The notes under the pieces were generated by a model. That model worked only from the letters and a program-made list of their open reading frames with translations, had not been told where the DNA came from and ran no database searches. From the NCBI GenBank assembly GCA_046293075.1, contig JBKBPL010000019.1, forward strand, positions 1 to 64,000: a stretch of 64,000 bases of DNA. Direction: 5' to 3'. Each line of letters begins with the position of its first letter. The first letter of the stretch is position 1. Positions 1-7,255 of the stretch are shown piece after piece. The DNA comes from Ga0077530 sp046293075. Its GTDB lineage: Bacteria > Pseudomonadota > Alphaproteobacteria > Rhizobiales > Hyphomicrobiaceae. A program made the position numbers and the translations under genes.

Positions 1-42
1 CTCCGAGAGGCCCCTCTGAAACTGGATGCGGTTGCGCGCCAT
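1..42 (-). CDS. IS1595-type transposase, N-terminal fragment (runs off the window)
   Basis: Reading leftward from the ATG at 40-42, the 14 codons before the window edge give MARNRIQFQRGLSE. I recognise this as the N-terminus typical of IS1595-family transposases, which then continue into a zinc-ribbon domain and a DDE/N catalytic core outside this window. A purine-rich ribosome binding site (AGGGAGA) lies about 7 nt upstream on the minus strand. A sequence around 78-100 could be the terminal inverted repeat of the element, but the other end is not visible, so this is unproven. Only 14 residues are available, so the family call rests on a short but distinctive string. Confidence 0.6.
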   Translation of the reverse strand, partial: MARNRIQFQRGLSE

Positions 43-97
43 CGCCCATCTCCCTGATCTGGCACGCACTCTCCGCCGATTCGAATGGCGACATCAG

Positions 98-693
98 GGC
101 TTATGATGGTGCGTAAGCAAGTTGATGGTTATTATTCATAGTCGCACTTTGATTGCCCTTCTTGATCTGCATCAACCCCTTCCCTTCGCCCTCGCATCGC
201 ATTTCGCCGTCGCAAGCGCGCCTGTCGCTCTTGCGGACGTGCACGCCTGATCGCTTTGGCGACTGGAACAGGCTGACGCCAAGCCATTGGCTGAGTTGCG
301 ATAACGCCTGCCGCGCCTCAGAGATTGCGAACAGGTCGCGCAATTGAAAGACGCCCGCAATTCCGATTGTTCACATTGTGCAGGATCTCCTCCACGCAGC
401 CGTCGCCGCCATTCGCCATACAATCAGGTACACCCCAATACAAATCCGCGCAGAAAGTAGCGGAGACATTACCAGCATTATCCGGGGAACCTCTGAATAA
501 ACGCGCGGTCCCGGCGGACATGCGGTATGGGCTCGTGGCAGCGCGGGATGGACGAGCTGCGCCTTGCGTCCCTCGGCCTTGCGGCGAAGAAGAAGCGGGC
601 CACGCGGGCCCTCGCGAGGCGGACATTGCCCGGAAAGGACCATGCGGGAGCAGAGCGAGCCAGGGGAGCGGACTGAAGAGCAGCCCAGTTCCG
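98..693. other. gene-free stretch between the transposase edge and polX
   Basis: About 600 bp with no coding region I can support. Every open frame here lacks a recognisable protein family or is the end of a frame shadowing polX. The stretch holds one perfect FixK/FNR-type palindrome (162-175). The gene that box once served may lie beyond the left edge or may have been displaced by the IS element. That is inference. Confidence 0.5.
162..175. promoter_or_regulatory. FixK/FNR-type box TTGAT-N4-ATCAA
   Basis: The sequence TTGATCTGCATCAA is a perfect match to the FNR/FixK consensus palindrome used for low-oxygen control in alphaproteobacteria. No intact downstream gene is visible within 500 bp on the plus strand. 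On the minus strand the next start codon is the transposase at 42. An identical-consensus box precedes the cytochrome gene at 4070. Confidence 0.6.
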
Positions 694-2415
694 TCACTTC
701 CGCTCAAGCAGCTTCATCATCTCGGGCAGCGGTCGCGTGTTCAGGATATCCTTGGCCTCAAGCCACCCTCGCCGCGCCTGTCCGATGCCGTACTTCATGT
801 TGAGAAGCCCGTCGATCGAGTGCGCGTCCGTGCCAATCGCAACTTTCACCCCCATGTTGCCAGCCAATCGACAGACGTGCTCATCGATATCGAGGCGGCT
901 GGGATGCGCATTGAGCTCAATGCAACAGCCCCGCTCCTTGGCGGCGCTCAGGATCCGCTCGAGGTCGATGGCGTAGCCGGCGCGCTCGCCGAGCAGCCGC
1001 CCCGTGGGGTGCGCGAAGATCTTGAAGTACCGATTGTCCATGGCCCGGATGACCCGCTCAGTCTGCGCAGCCTCGGCCATGTCAAACTTGTAGTGGATCG
1101 CGCACACCGTGAAATCGAGCTCGGCGAGGATCTCGTCAGGCAGATCCAGCCTTCCGTCGGCCAGGATGTCCACTTCCACGGCTTTGAGAATTCGGATGCC
1201 TCTGATCTGGCTGTTCAGCTTGTCAATGGCTTTGATCTGCCGCGCCAGGCGCCGGGCGTCCATGCCCTTGGCGACGGTCACGTGCTGGCTGTGATCCGTG
1301 ATAGCCACGTAGTCGTAGCCGAGTGCGCGGGCCGCTTCTGCCATCTCGCGCAGAGAATTTTTGCCGTCCGTCTCGTTCGTGTGGACGTGCAAGTCGCCGC
1401 GAATGTCTTTCAGATCAACCAGCTTGGGCAGCTTGTGTGCCGCCGCTGCAGCGATCTCGCCGTCGTCCTCCCTCAGCTCGGGCGGTATGACGGGCAGTTT
1501 GATCTGCTCGTAGACGCTCTTCTCGGTCGTGCCCGCGATCCGCTGCGTCCCCCGAAAGACGCCGTACTCGTTGATCTTGAGCCCGCGCGCCAAGCCAAGC
1601 TTACGGATCGCAATGTTGTGCGCCTTCGAGCCGGTGAAGTAAACCAACGCCGCGCCATAGCTTTCCGGCGGCACGACGCGCACATCCACCTGCAGGCCCG
1701 AACGCAGGATGACAGTGGCGCGGGTGCTACCTTGAGCGACAATTTCCTCAACCTCGTCATAGGCGACGAGGCGCTGCATGACGTCGGAGCCGGGGCCCGC
1801 CGCCACAAGGATGTCCAAGTCCCCGACCGTCTCCTTGCGCCGCCGATAGCTGCCCGCGATGTCTGCCTGTCGTACACCCTTGGCACGTTTCAGGTGCTCG
1901 AGCAGCGGCTCAGCAAAGTCCTCAGCGACATCGAGCCGGTAACGGCGCGACACTTCGCGAGGGCGTTGCAGCTCGGCGATGAGCTTCTCCTCGCTCTTGG
2001 CGCCGAAGCCGGCGAGGCCGCGGAGCTTGCCCGCCATCGCCGCCTTCTTGAGGCCCTCCACTGAATGGATGCCGAGCTTGTCGTAGAGGGCACGCGCCCT
2101 TTTCGGCCCGATCCCCGGCACGTTGGTGAGCTCGACGAGGCCAGCGGGCAGATGGCTCTTTACCTCGTCCAGGACCGAGAGATGCTGCGTGTCGACGAAC
2201 TCTGCGATCTTTCCCGCCAGATCAGCGCCAATTCCCGGCAGCTCGGTCAGATCCTCGCCACTCGCGATCATTTCCGCAACGCTGCGCGGCAGATCTTCGA
2301 TTGTGCGTGCGGCATTCCGGTAGGCGCGCACGCGAAAGGGATTGGCCCCCTCGATCTCAAGGAGATCAGCAAGGTGGTCGAAGGCGGCCGCAATCTCAGC
2401 ATTGTGGACCGGCAT
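694..2415 (-). CDS. polX: DNA polymerase X family protein (PolX) with C-terminal PHP domain
   Basis: A 573-residue protein of the usual bacterial PolX length. It fills short gaps during DNA repair (gap-filling synthesis plus PHP-linked 3'-5' exonuclease activity in characterised members). The N-terminal part (about residues 1-140) has helix-hairpin-helix motifs (LPGIGADLAGKI, VPGIGPKRARAL). A pol-beta-type palm follows, with GSYRRRKETVGDLDILVA carrying the paired catalytic aspartates. From about residue 340 the PHP phosphoesterase begins, with DLHVHTNETDGKNSL and AITDHSQ metal-binding histidines and aspartates. The start is an ATG at 2413-2415. A near-consensus FNR-type box lies about 64 bp upstream of it. 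Confidence 0.95.
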   Translation of the reverse strand: MPVHNAEIAAAFDHLADLLEIEGANPFRVRAYRNAARTIEDLPRSVAEMIASGEDLTELPGIGADLAGKIAEFVDTQHLSVLDEVKSHLPAGLVELTNVPGIGPKRARALYDKLGIHSVEGLKKAAMAGKLRGLAGFGAKSEEKLIAELQRPREVSRRYRLDVAEDFAEPLLEHLKRAKGVRQADIAGSYRRRKETVGDLDILVAAGPGSDVMQRLVAYDEVEEIVAQGSTRATVILRSGLQVDVRVVPPESYGAALVYFTGSKAHNIAIRKLGLARGLKINEYGVFRGTQRIAGTTEKSVYEQIKLPVIPPELREDDGEIAAAAAHKLPKLVDLKDIRGDLHVHTNETDGKNSLREMAEAARALGYDYVAITDHSQHVTVAKGMDARRLARQIKAIDKLNSQIRGIRILKAVEVDILADGRLDLPDEILAELDFTVCAIHYKFDMAEAAQTERVIRAMDNRYFKIFAHPTGRLLGERAGYAIDLERILSAAKERGCCIELNAHPSRLDIDEHVCRLAGNMGVKVAIGTDAHSIDGLLNMKYGIGQARRGWLEAKDILNTRPLPEMMKLLERK

Positions 2416-2478
2416 CGTACGCTCACGCCGCTACCAGGAAATTGGCAGCTACCCGAGCCCGCAACAGTGAACAACGCT

Positions 2479-2492
2479 TTGACACTGATCAA
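2479..2492. promoter_or_regulatory. FNR/FixK-like box TTGAC-N4-ATCAA
   Basis: TTGACACTGATCAA differs from the perfect FixK palindrome at one position. It sits in the 292-bp gap between polX (64 bp from its start) and the cytochrome gene on the same strand. Position and resemblance to the boxes at 162 and 3952 make it plausible; a chance match is possible. Confidence 0.4.
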
Positions 2493-2707
2493 GCGCCAGG
2501 CTCGGACGTCGTGCCCGGCGCCCGACGGCCGGCACGGCACCCGCTCCGCCCACTGAAAGAGGCCCCGTGCGGCGAGCAGGCAGATGAGCGCCAGCCAATG
2601 GAAAGGCCTCCAAGCGGCACTGGAGCTGGCCGCCGGATGCATGAACCAACGCGGCTCAGCGCTCTGACAGCAGAGCGACCGGCTGAGCCAGCCTGTCCGA
2701 GGTGAAG

Positions 2708-3136
2708 CTAGGATTTCGAAGGCAGCGTCGGTTTTGGTTCGCCAAGCGGTGGCAGCAGGGGCGGCAAGGCGTGTTCCGCTCGGATCGCGTCGAGATAGGC
2801 AATGACGTCGTCGATCTCAGCCCGGGAGAGCTGGACATCCGGCATCGGCACGTGCGGCTGGATCAATGCCGCGAGGACGCGCTCCCTGGTTTGGCTTGGT
2901 TCAGTTGCCATGCTGCGGAAGGTCGGCGTCCCTGCCGGAACCGTTTGGCCGGTTGCGCTATCGAGCAGATGACAATTTTGGCACAGGCGGATGGCCAGGT
3001 CCCTGCCTCGCTCTGCCGATGGCTGAGTTTCCTGCGCGGACGTCGACGCCGACAGGCCCCACAGCAAGACCAGATGGAGACCTGCCGCCGCAAGCCAGCG
3101 TTTGCGCCTTGAATTGCTATCGGACATACCTGCCAT
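2708..3136 (-). CDS. small secreted monohaem cytochrome c
   Basis: A 142-residue precursor with an N-terminal hydrophobic segment after a basic stretch (KRWLAAAGLHLVLLWGL), which should direct export to the periplasm. One haem-attachment motif CQNCH lies at about residue 54. A candidate distal Met ligand is in HVPMPDVQLS, in the usual place for class I cytochromes. The C-terminus is proline-rich. It lies 42 bp downstream of the universal stress protein gene on the same strand, so the two may be co-transcribed. The redox partner is not identifiable from sequence. An AAGGGG ribosome site precedes the chosen ATG at 3136. Confidence 0.85.
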   Translation of the reverse strand: MAGMSDSNSRRKRWLAAAGLHLVLLWGLSASTSAQETQPSAERGRDLAIRLCQNCHLLDSATGQTVPAGTPTFRSMATEPSQTRERVLAALIQPHVPMPDVQLSRAEIDDVIAYLDAIRAEHALPPLLPPLGEPKPTLPSKS

Positions 3137-3178
3137 CGCACCCCTTTTTATGATCGGATCCCGCAGCTTGCATTCATT

Positions 3179-3625
3179 TCAGCGGCACACAAGCACCGGT
3201 ATATGCGCATGAGTGAGCACCTTGTCGGTCACGCTGCCGAGCAGCAGGGACTTGACGCCGCTCCTGCCGTGCGAAGCCACCACGATGAGATCAGCGCCCT
3301 TTGATTTGGCGGTCGCGATGATCGCCTCATGCGGATGGCGGCTCTCGACCTTGATGATATCGGCCTTAACGCCTGCCGCTCGGGCCGCAGACAGCGCCGC
3401 AGAGAGCGTCTCATTGGCCTCTCTGTCCAGATACGCGAGCGCCTGAGCGCGGACCGTCTCGGGCAGCCGCGCAAAGGCGGCATCGTGATCCCCTAGACTT
3501 GCAAACGGCGCGGTCACGGTCAGAAACGTCAGCTGAGCACCCAGTCCCGAGGCAAGGCGCACCCCTTCGCTCACCGCCTTGCCGGCCAGTTCCGAGCCAT
3601 CGGTCGCGACGAGGATGTGCTTCAA
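3179..3625 (-). CDS. universal stress protein, UspA family
   Basis: A single Usp domain of about 148 residues, starting MKHILVATDGSELA and ending ILTHAHIPVLVCR-like (VTDKVLTHAHIPVLVCR). The ATP-binding signature appears as VVASHGRSGVKSLLLGSVT (G-x2-G-x9-G-S/T pattern), so an ATP-binding Usp is expected. I chose the TTG at 3623-3625 because it gives the family's usual N-terminus and has GGAG about 9 nt upstream. A GTG at 3661 would add 12 residues. Such Usps commonly belong to FNR/FixK low-oxygen regulons. A box at 3952-3965 lies upstream, now separated by the repeat at 3711-3872. Confidence 0.88.
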   Translation of the reverse strand: MKHILVATDGSELAGKAVSEGVRLASGLGAQLTFLTVTAPFASLGDHDAAFARLPETVRAQALAYLDREANETLSAALSAARAAGVKADIIKVESRHPHEAIIATAKSKGADLIVVASHGRSGVKSLLLGSVTDKVLTHAHIPVLVCR

Positions 3626-3710
3626 GGCAGCGAACTCCGTCTCACGTCCTGAGCCCCTCACGGGCGAACCTTATCGCCCCACGACAGTGGGCACCCTGCC
3701 CTTGATGGCC

Positions 3711-3872
3711 AGTGTCCCGATCGCGAAGCTCGTCACCATCTACTGCGGGCGCTCGAACGAACTTCGCGATCGAAAGGACACGAGCAAGCCCATGTTTCTC
3801 GTGTGGTTCAGATTCCGAAGTCCGCCTCCGGCGCCTACCGCGACGTGGTGGCGGACTTCGGAGTGACCACAC
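3711..3872. repeat. dispersed double-hairpin repeat, copy A
   Basis: A 162-bp unit that aligns without gaps to 41606-41767, with 13 mismatches (about 92% identity, counted by eye). It folds into two adjacent hairpins. The first pairs AGTGTCC and CGATCGCGAAG with their complements around 3752-3781, with a 3-nt AAA bulge. The second has a perfect 13-bp stem, TCCGAAGTCCGCC paired with GGCGGACTTCGGA, and an outer CGTGTGGT/ACCACAC arm. It lies between the usp gene and a FixK-type box. Open frames inside it are fortuitous. It resembles a REP/MITE-like non-autonomous element. Confidence 0.85.
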
Positions 3873-3951
3873 TAGCCGGCATCGAGCAGCTCGTGCAGAT
3901 CGCCCCTGAGGCATGATTGGAACTTCTACACACCAATTGCACGTCCTGAGT

Positions 3952-3965
3952 TTGATCCGCATCAA
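3952..3965. promoter_or_regulatory. FixK/FNR-type box TTGAT-N4-ATCAA
   Basis: TTGATCCGCATCAA is a perfect FixK/FNR palindrome located 105 bp upstream of the plus-strand cytochrome start at 4070. It is also upstream of the divergent usp gene. It supports low-oxygen activation of one or both genes. It has the same consensus as the box at 162-175. Confidence 0.7.
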
Positions 3966-4069
3966 CTATGACGATCGGCCCGGGCTCGATACTGCTGGCG
4001 CTTCGATGTGCCGATTGATGGTCACGACATCCATTGCCATCTCAGCGGCTGCCCTGGGGTACATGAAAG

Positions 4070-4444
4070 ATGCGCAGGCTGGACAATTCATTGTATCGAC
4101 AGGCGAGAGCCATTCGCACTCGCAAGGTCAGCGCCCTTGCCGCAATGGCACTGGCGCTGCTGTCAGCGCCGGCCGCCAGCGCCGAGCTCGGCGATATCCC
4201 GCGCGGGCGTGCCTACGCCGAGGCCGTATGCGCGCAATGTCATGCGGTTTCGCCGGCAGACATGATCTCGCCGCGTTCCGAGGCGACGCCATTCACGGTC
4301 ATCTCGCAGCTTCCAGGCATCAACGAAAGGGCGCTCGCAGCGTTCCTTCAGACGCCACACGCCTCAATGCCCAATCTTGTGGTGACCGGCCAGGAGCGCG
4401 ATGACCTCATCGCGTACATCATCAGTCTTCGCGGCAAGCCGTAG
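4070..4444 (+). CDS. small secreted monohaem cytochrome c
   Basis: A 124-residue precursor. A basic N-terminus is followed by a hydrophobic signal segment (VSALAAMALALLSAPAASA, cleavage expected after ASA). The mature domain has a single CAQCH haem motif at about residue 54. A methionine in ASMPNLVV is the likely second axial ligand. It ends with a helix typical of class I cytochromes (DDLIAYIISLRG). It converges on the molybdenum hydroxylase genes and could carry their electrons, but this is inference from proximity. It resembles the cytochrome at 2708 in size and layout. The ribosome site is weak and an internal ATG at 4145 is an alternative. Confidence 0.82.
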   Translation: MRRLDNSLYRQARAIRTRKVSALAAMALALLSAPAASAELGDIPRGRAYAEAVCAQCHAVSPADMISPRSEATPFTVISQLPGINERALAAFLQTPHASMPNLVVTGQERDDLIAYIISLRGKP

Positions 4445-4486
4445 CCTGCGGGCGGTCGGGTGAGTGCCTGATGCCGGCGAAGAGGT

Positions 4487-4535
4487 GGGCGCTCCGCTCC
4501 GCTGGACCGGGCGCGGTGGTCCGGGAGCGGCGCCC
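4487..4535. terminator. imperfect GC-rich hairpin between convergent genes
   Basis: Three short paired blocks (GGGCG/CGCCC, CCGCT/AGCGG, GGACC/GGTCC) nest into one interrupted stem midway between the cytochrome stop and the end of the molybdenum hydroxylase gene. There is no T-tract, so it is not a canonical intrinsic terminator. Its place between convergent genes makes a transcript-end role plausible. Confidence 0.3.
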
Positions 4536-4577
4536 GGTGTCTCGCACGTCAGCCTTTCAGTGCCGATACGCGCGGCA

Positions 4578-6680
4578 TCAGGATGCCGCCGCGAGGAGCG
4601 CCTCTCGCGTGATCGGCAACGTCCGGATCCGAATGCCGAGAGCGCGGTGCACGGCATTGCCGATCGCAGCCGCCGTCGGGCCGGTCGCCGCTTCGCCGAC
4701 GCCGAGTGCAGGCAGTTCCGGCCGCACGATCAGGCTGACGTCGATTTCCGGCACCTCCGAGAAGCGCAGGATGGGGTAGGCCTCCCAGTTCCGCGTCGTC
4801 ACGGCATCATCCTCGAAACGCACGCGCTCCTTGAGAGTCCAGCTCGCCGACTGAACAATGCCTCCCTCGATCTGGTTGATGATCCCGTCGGGGTTGATGG
4901 CCTCACCGGCATCGACGGCGGCCCAGGCGTGCGTCAGCCGAACGCGCTCATCGCAAACGACCCGGGCAACTACGGCGCAATAGGCGCTGCGGTTCTTGTA
5001 CTGGCAGAAAGCGATCCCGAGACCTTCGCCCTGGCCGTGCGCCCCCGGCCAGCCCGCCATCTCAGCCGCCTTCGCCACGACTGCGGCGGCGCGCGCATCG
5101 TCAAGATGGGCGAGCCGCAACGCGACCGGATCGGCGCCGATCTCGGCCGCGACATCATCCATCAGCGTCTCGATGGCGAAAATGTTCGCGTAGCCGCCGA
5201 GCGCGCGCAGCGCAGATGTCCGATAGGGAAGATCGCGCAGCACGCGCTTCGAAACATGGATGTTGGGCACGGCGTAGAGCGGGATCGCATTGCGATCGGC
5301 GCCGCCGCCTCGCGTCAGCGGCACATCATTCGCGGCCGCTTTCGCCATCGGTATCGCCAGGCGCTCTGCGGCAACGAGATTGAGCGTACCGCCGCGACCG
5401 GGACGCGAAACGTGCGCCTGGCTCTCGGACTGGATCGACAGCGCTTCAATGCGCCCGTCCGCATCGACCCTCGCTTCCGCCTTGACGATCGCACCAGGAC
5501 CAAGCGGCGCCAGCGAGAAGTCGGCGGCGCGCGACCATAGAACGCGGACCGGGCGCCCTGGGACCGCGCGTGCGAGCAGGGCGGCCTCGTAGGCGACGTC
5601 GTCCTGGCCTGAATGGCCATAGGTACCAGCGCCCGCTGCATGGATGACGACCACCTTTTCAGGTGCGATGCCGAGCGCCTTTGCAAGGGGCGCGCGCATG
5701 TCGTGCACGGCCTGGCTGTGCGAGTAGATCTCAAGTGCATCGACACGCCAGCGCGCGATCGCGCAGGATGGCGCAATGGAGGCGTGCGCAAGATACGGTC
5801 GCTCGATCTCGGTCGTAATGCGGCGGCCGCCTGCGCGAGCCACATCGCCTTTCTCAAAGACGATCTCTGGTGCGGACGAATCCGCGGCAATCGCCTCCCG
5901 CATCAGCGCTGGAACCTTGTGCCCCTGCGACCAGGTGGCCAGCCGGCGCGCACGGGCGATCGCGCGCACGACGACGTCCTCGCGATCCGCGATGATCCCG
6001 ACGAAGGAGCCATCGCGGACCAACTTGATATCCGGGAAGTCGCGCTTGAGCGCCGCCTCATCGAACGCTTCGAGATGACGGCCCGAAGCCGGCGGATCGA
6101 GGGTCCGGCCATGCATCATGCCCGCGAACTCAAGGTCATGAATGAACCCGGCGCCCGCGGTCTTGGCCGCAAGGTCGATGCGCGGCATGGAGGTGCCGAC
6201 GAGCCGGCGCTCGGCCGGCGTCTTCGGGCGCGCATGGTCGAGGACAGCCGCTGTCAGATCGACTGAAGGCGCGAGAGACCAGTACGTGAGATCCGTCTCG
6301 CGGCCGCTCACCATGATTCGGCCCTGGACAACGGTGAGGCTTTCCGGTGGCGCCTGCAGGAGCTTGGCGGCTTCCGCCAGGAGGAGCGCGCGCACGGCCG
6401 ACGCCGCGAGGCGCACGGCGCGACCACCCGTCTCGATCGACAGGCTGCTCGACGTGCCGGCCTCCAGCGGGCCGAGTACGGTGTGGCCTGAAATCAGCTC
6501 GACGCTTTCCGGTGCGACGTCCAGCTCATCGGCCGCGATCTGCACGAGGGCCGTCGTTATGCCCTGGCCGATCTCGACCTTTCCAGACTTGAGGATGACG
6601 ATGCCGGTGCGTGAGAGATCGATCCAGTCGCAGCAGCGCGGGTTGTCGGTCAGGCTTGGTGACGAGGCGAGCGTGGTCAT
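4578..6680 (-). CDS. molybdopterin-binding large subunit of a two-subunit Mo hydroxylase (IorB/NicB-like)
   Basis: About 700 residues of the xanthine dehydrogenase/aldehyde oxidoreductase fold, closest in architecture to the isoquinoline 1-oxidoreductase and nicotinate dehydrogenase beta subunits. It should hydroxylate an N-heterocycle or aldehyde using a Mo cofactor. Visible motifs: GQGITTALVQIAADEL near the N-terminus, GAGTYGHSGQDDVAYEAALL in the middle, and GVGEAATGPTAAAI near the C-terminus, whose Glu is the expected catalytic base. The start at 6680 overlaps the stop of the upstream [2Fe-2S] gene as ATGA, implying translational coupling. No FAD subunit gene is adjacent, so electrons probably leave through a cytochrome, as in NicAB-type enzymes. 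Substrate unknown. Confidence 0.88.
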   Translation of the reverse strand: MTTLASSPSLTDNPRCCDWIDLSRTGIVILKSGKVEIGQGITTALVQIAADELDVAPESVELISGHTVLGPLEAGTSSSLSIETGGRAVRLAASAVRALLLAEAAKLLQAPPESLTVVQGRIMVSGRETDLTYWSLAPSVDLTAAVLDHARPKTPAERRLVGTSMPRIDLAAKTAGAGFIHDLEFAGMMHGRTLDPPASGRHLEAFDEAALKRDFPDIKLVRDGSFVGIIADREDVVVRAIARARRLATWSQGHKVPALMREAIAADSSAPEIVFEKGDVARAGGRRITTEIERPYLAHASIAPSCAIARWRVDALEIYSHSQAVHDMRAPLAKALGIAPEKVVVIHAAGAGTYGHSGQDDVAYEAALLARAVPGRPVRVLWSRAADFSLAPLGPGAIVKAEARVDADGRIEALSIQSESQAHVSRPGRGGTLNLVAAERLAIPMAKAAANDVPLTRGGGADRNAIPLYAVPNIHVSKRVLRDLPYRTSALRALGGYANIFAIETLMDDVAAEIGADPVALRLAHLDDARAAAVVAKAAEMAGWPGAHGQGEGLGIAFCQYKNRSAYCAVVARVVCDERVRLTHAWAAVDAGEAINPDGIINQIEGGIVQSASWTLKERVRFEDDAVTTRNWEAYPILRFSEVPEIDVSLIVRPELPALGVGEAATGPTAAAIGNAVHRALGIRIRTLPITREALLAAAS

Positions 6681-7150
6681 GCCCGTGTGCTCCCGACCTG
6701 TGCCGCCCGCTCTATGGCGCGCAGAATGCGGACGTGCGCACCGCAGCGGCAGAGATGGTCGTCCAATGCGGCGATGATCGCGCCTCTGCTCGGCGCCGGC
6801 TCGTGGGCAAGCAGAGCCTTGGCGCGCATGAGAATGCCAGCGAGGCAATAGCCGCACTGGCCGGCCTGCTCCTTGAGAACGCTATTGATCAGCGGGTGGC
6901 TGCCGTGCTTCCCGGTCAGGGATTCCACGGTCTCCACGCTCCGATCGGCAACGGAACCGACCGGCACCGTGCAGGCAGTCTGCGGCCGGCCGTCGATCAG
7001 CACGGTGCAACTCATGCACTGGCCTTCGAGGCAACCGGCCCGCGTCCCCTTGAGGCCGAGATCGTTGCGCAGGACGTAGATGAGTGGCGTGTCGGGATCG
7101 ACGCGAACGTCGAAAGCCTTCCCATTGACGTGAAGCTTGATGACATGCAT
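6677..7150 (-). CDS. [2Fe-2S] small subunit of the Mo hydroxylase (IorA/NicA-like)
   Basis: A 157-residue protein with the two [2Fe-2S] clusters of this family. The N-terminal plant-ferredoxin-type cluster is seen in GCLEGQCMSCTVLIDG with a later Cys in TACTVP. The C-terminal helical cluster is seen in GQCGYC and CRCG. It passes electrons from the Mo centre of the partner encoded immediately downstream (4-bp ATGA overlap). Length and motifs match the stand-alone NicA/IorA type, not the fused or three-subunit CoxMSL type. Confidence 0.93.
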   Translation of the reverse strand: MHVIKLHVNGKAFDVRVDPDTPLIYVLRNDLGLKGTRAGCLEGQCMSCTVLIDGRPQTACTVPVGSVADRSVETVESLTGKHGSHPLINSVLKEQAGQCGYCLAGILMRAKALLAHEPAPSRGAIIAALDDHLCRCGAHVRILRAIERAAQVGSTRA

Positions 7151-7255
7151 GGCGCGCGCCCATCCTGACAGACGGGAGGAACGTTAGCGCATGTCTGCGG
7201 GATCGCGCATCAGGCAAGTTCCGGTCGGGACTGGCCTGCTCAAGCGCTGGCACCT

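Noticed and set aside
325..2064. 579-codon open frame on the plus strand
   Set aside because: It lies antisense to the well-supported PolX gene, has no recognisable motifs and arises from high GC content.
3712..3909. Small open frames with similar products inside the two repeat copies (also 41607-41879)
   Set aside because: The protein similarity follows from DNA repeat identity. The frames have different ends, lack ribosome sites and consist of hairpin sequence.
4008..4265. Alternative frame covering the cytochrome c signal region
   Set aside because: The overlapping frame at 4070 contains a signal peptide, CAQCH haem site and Met ligand; this one has none.
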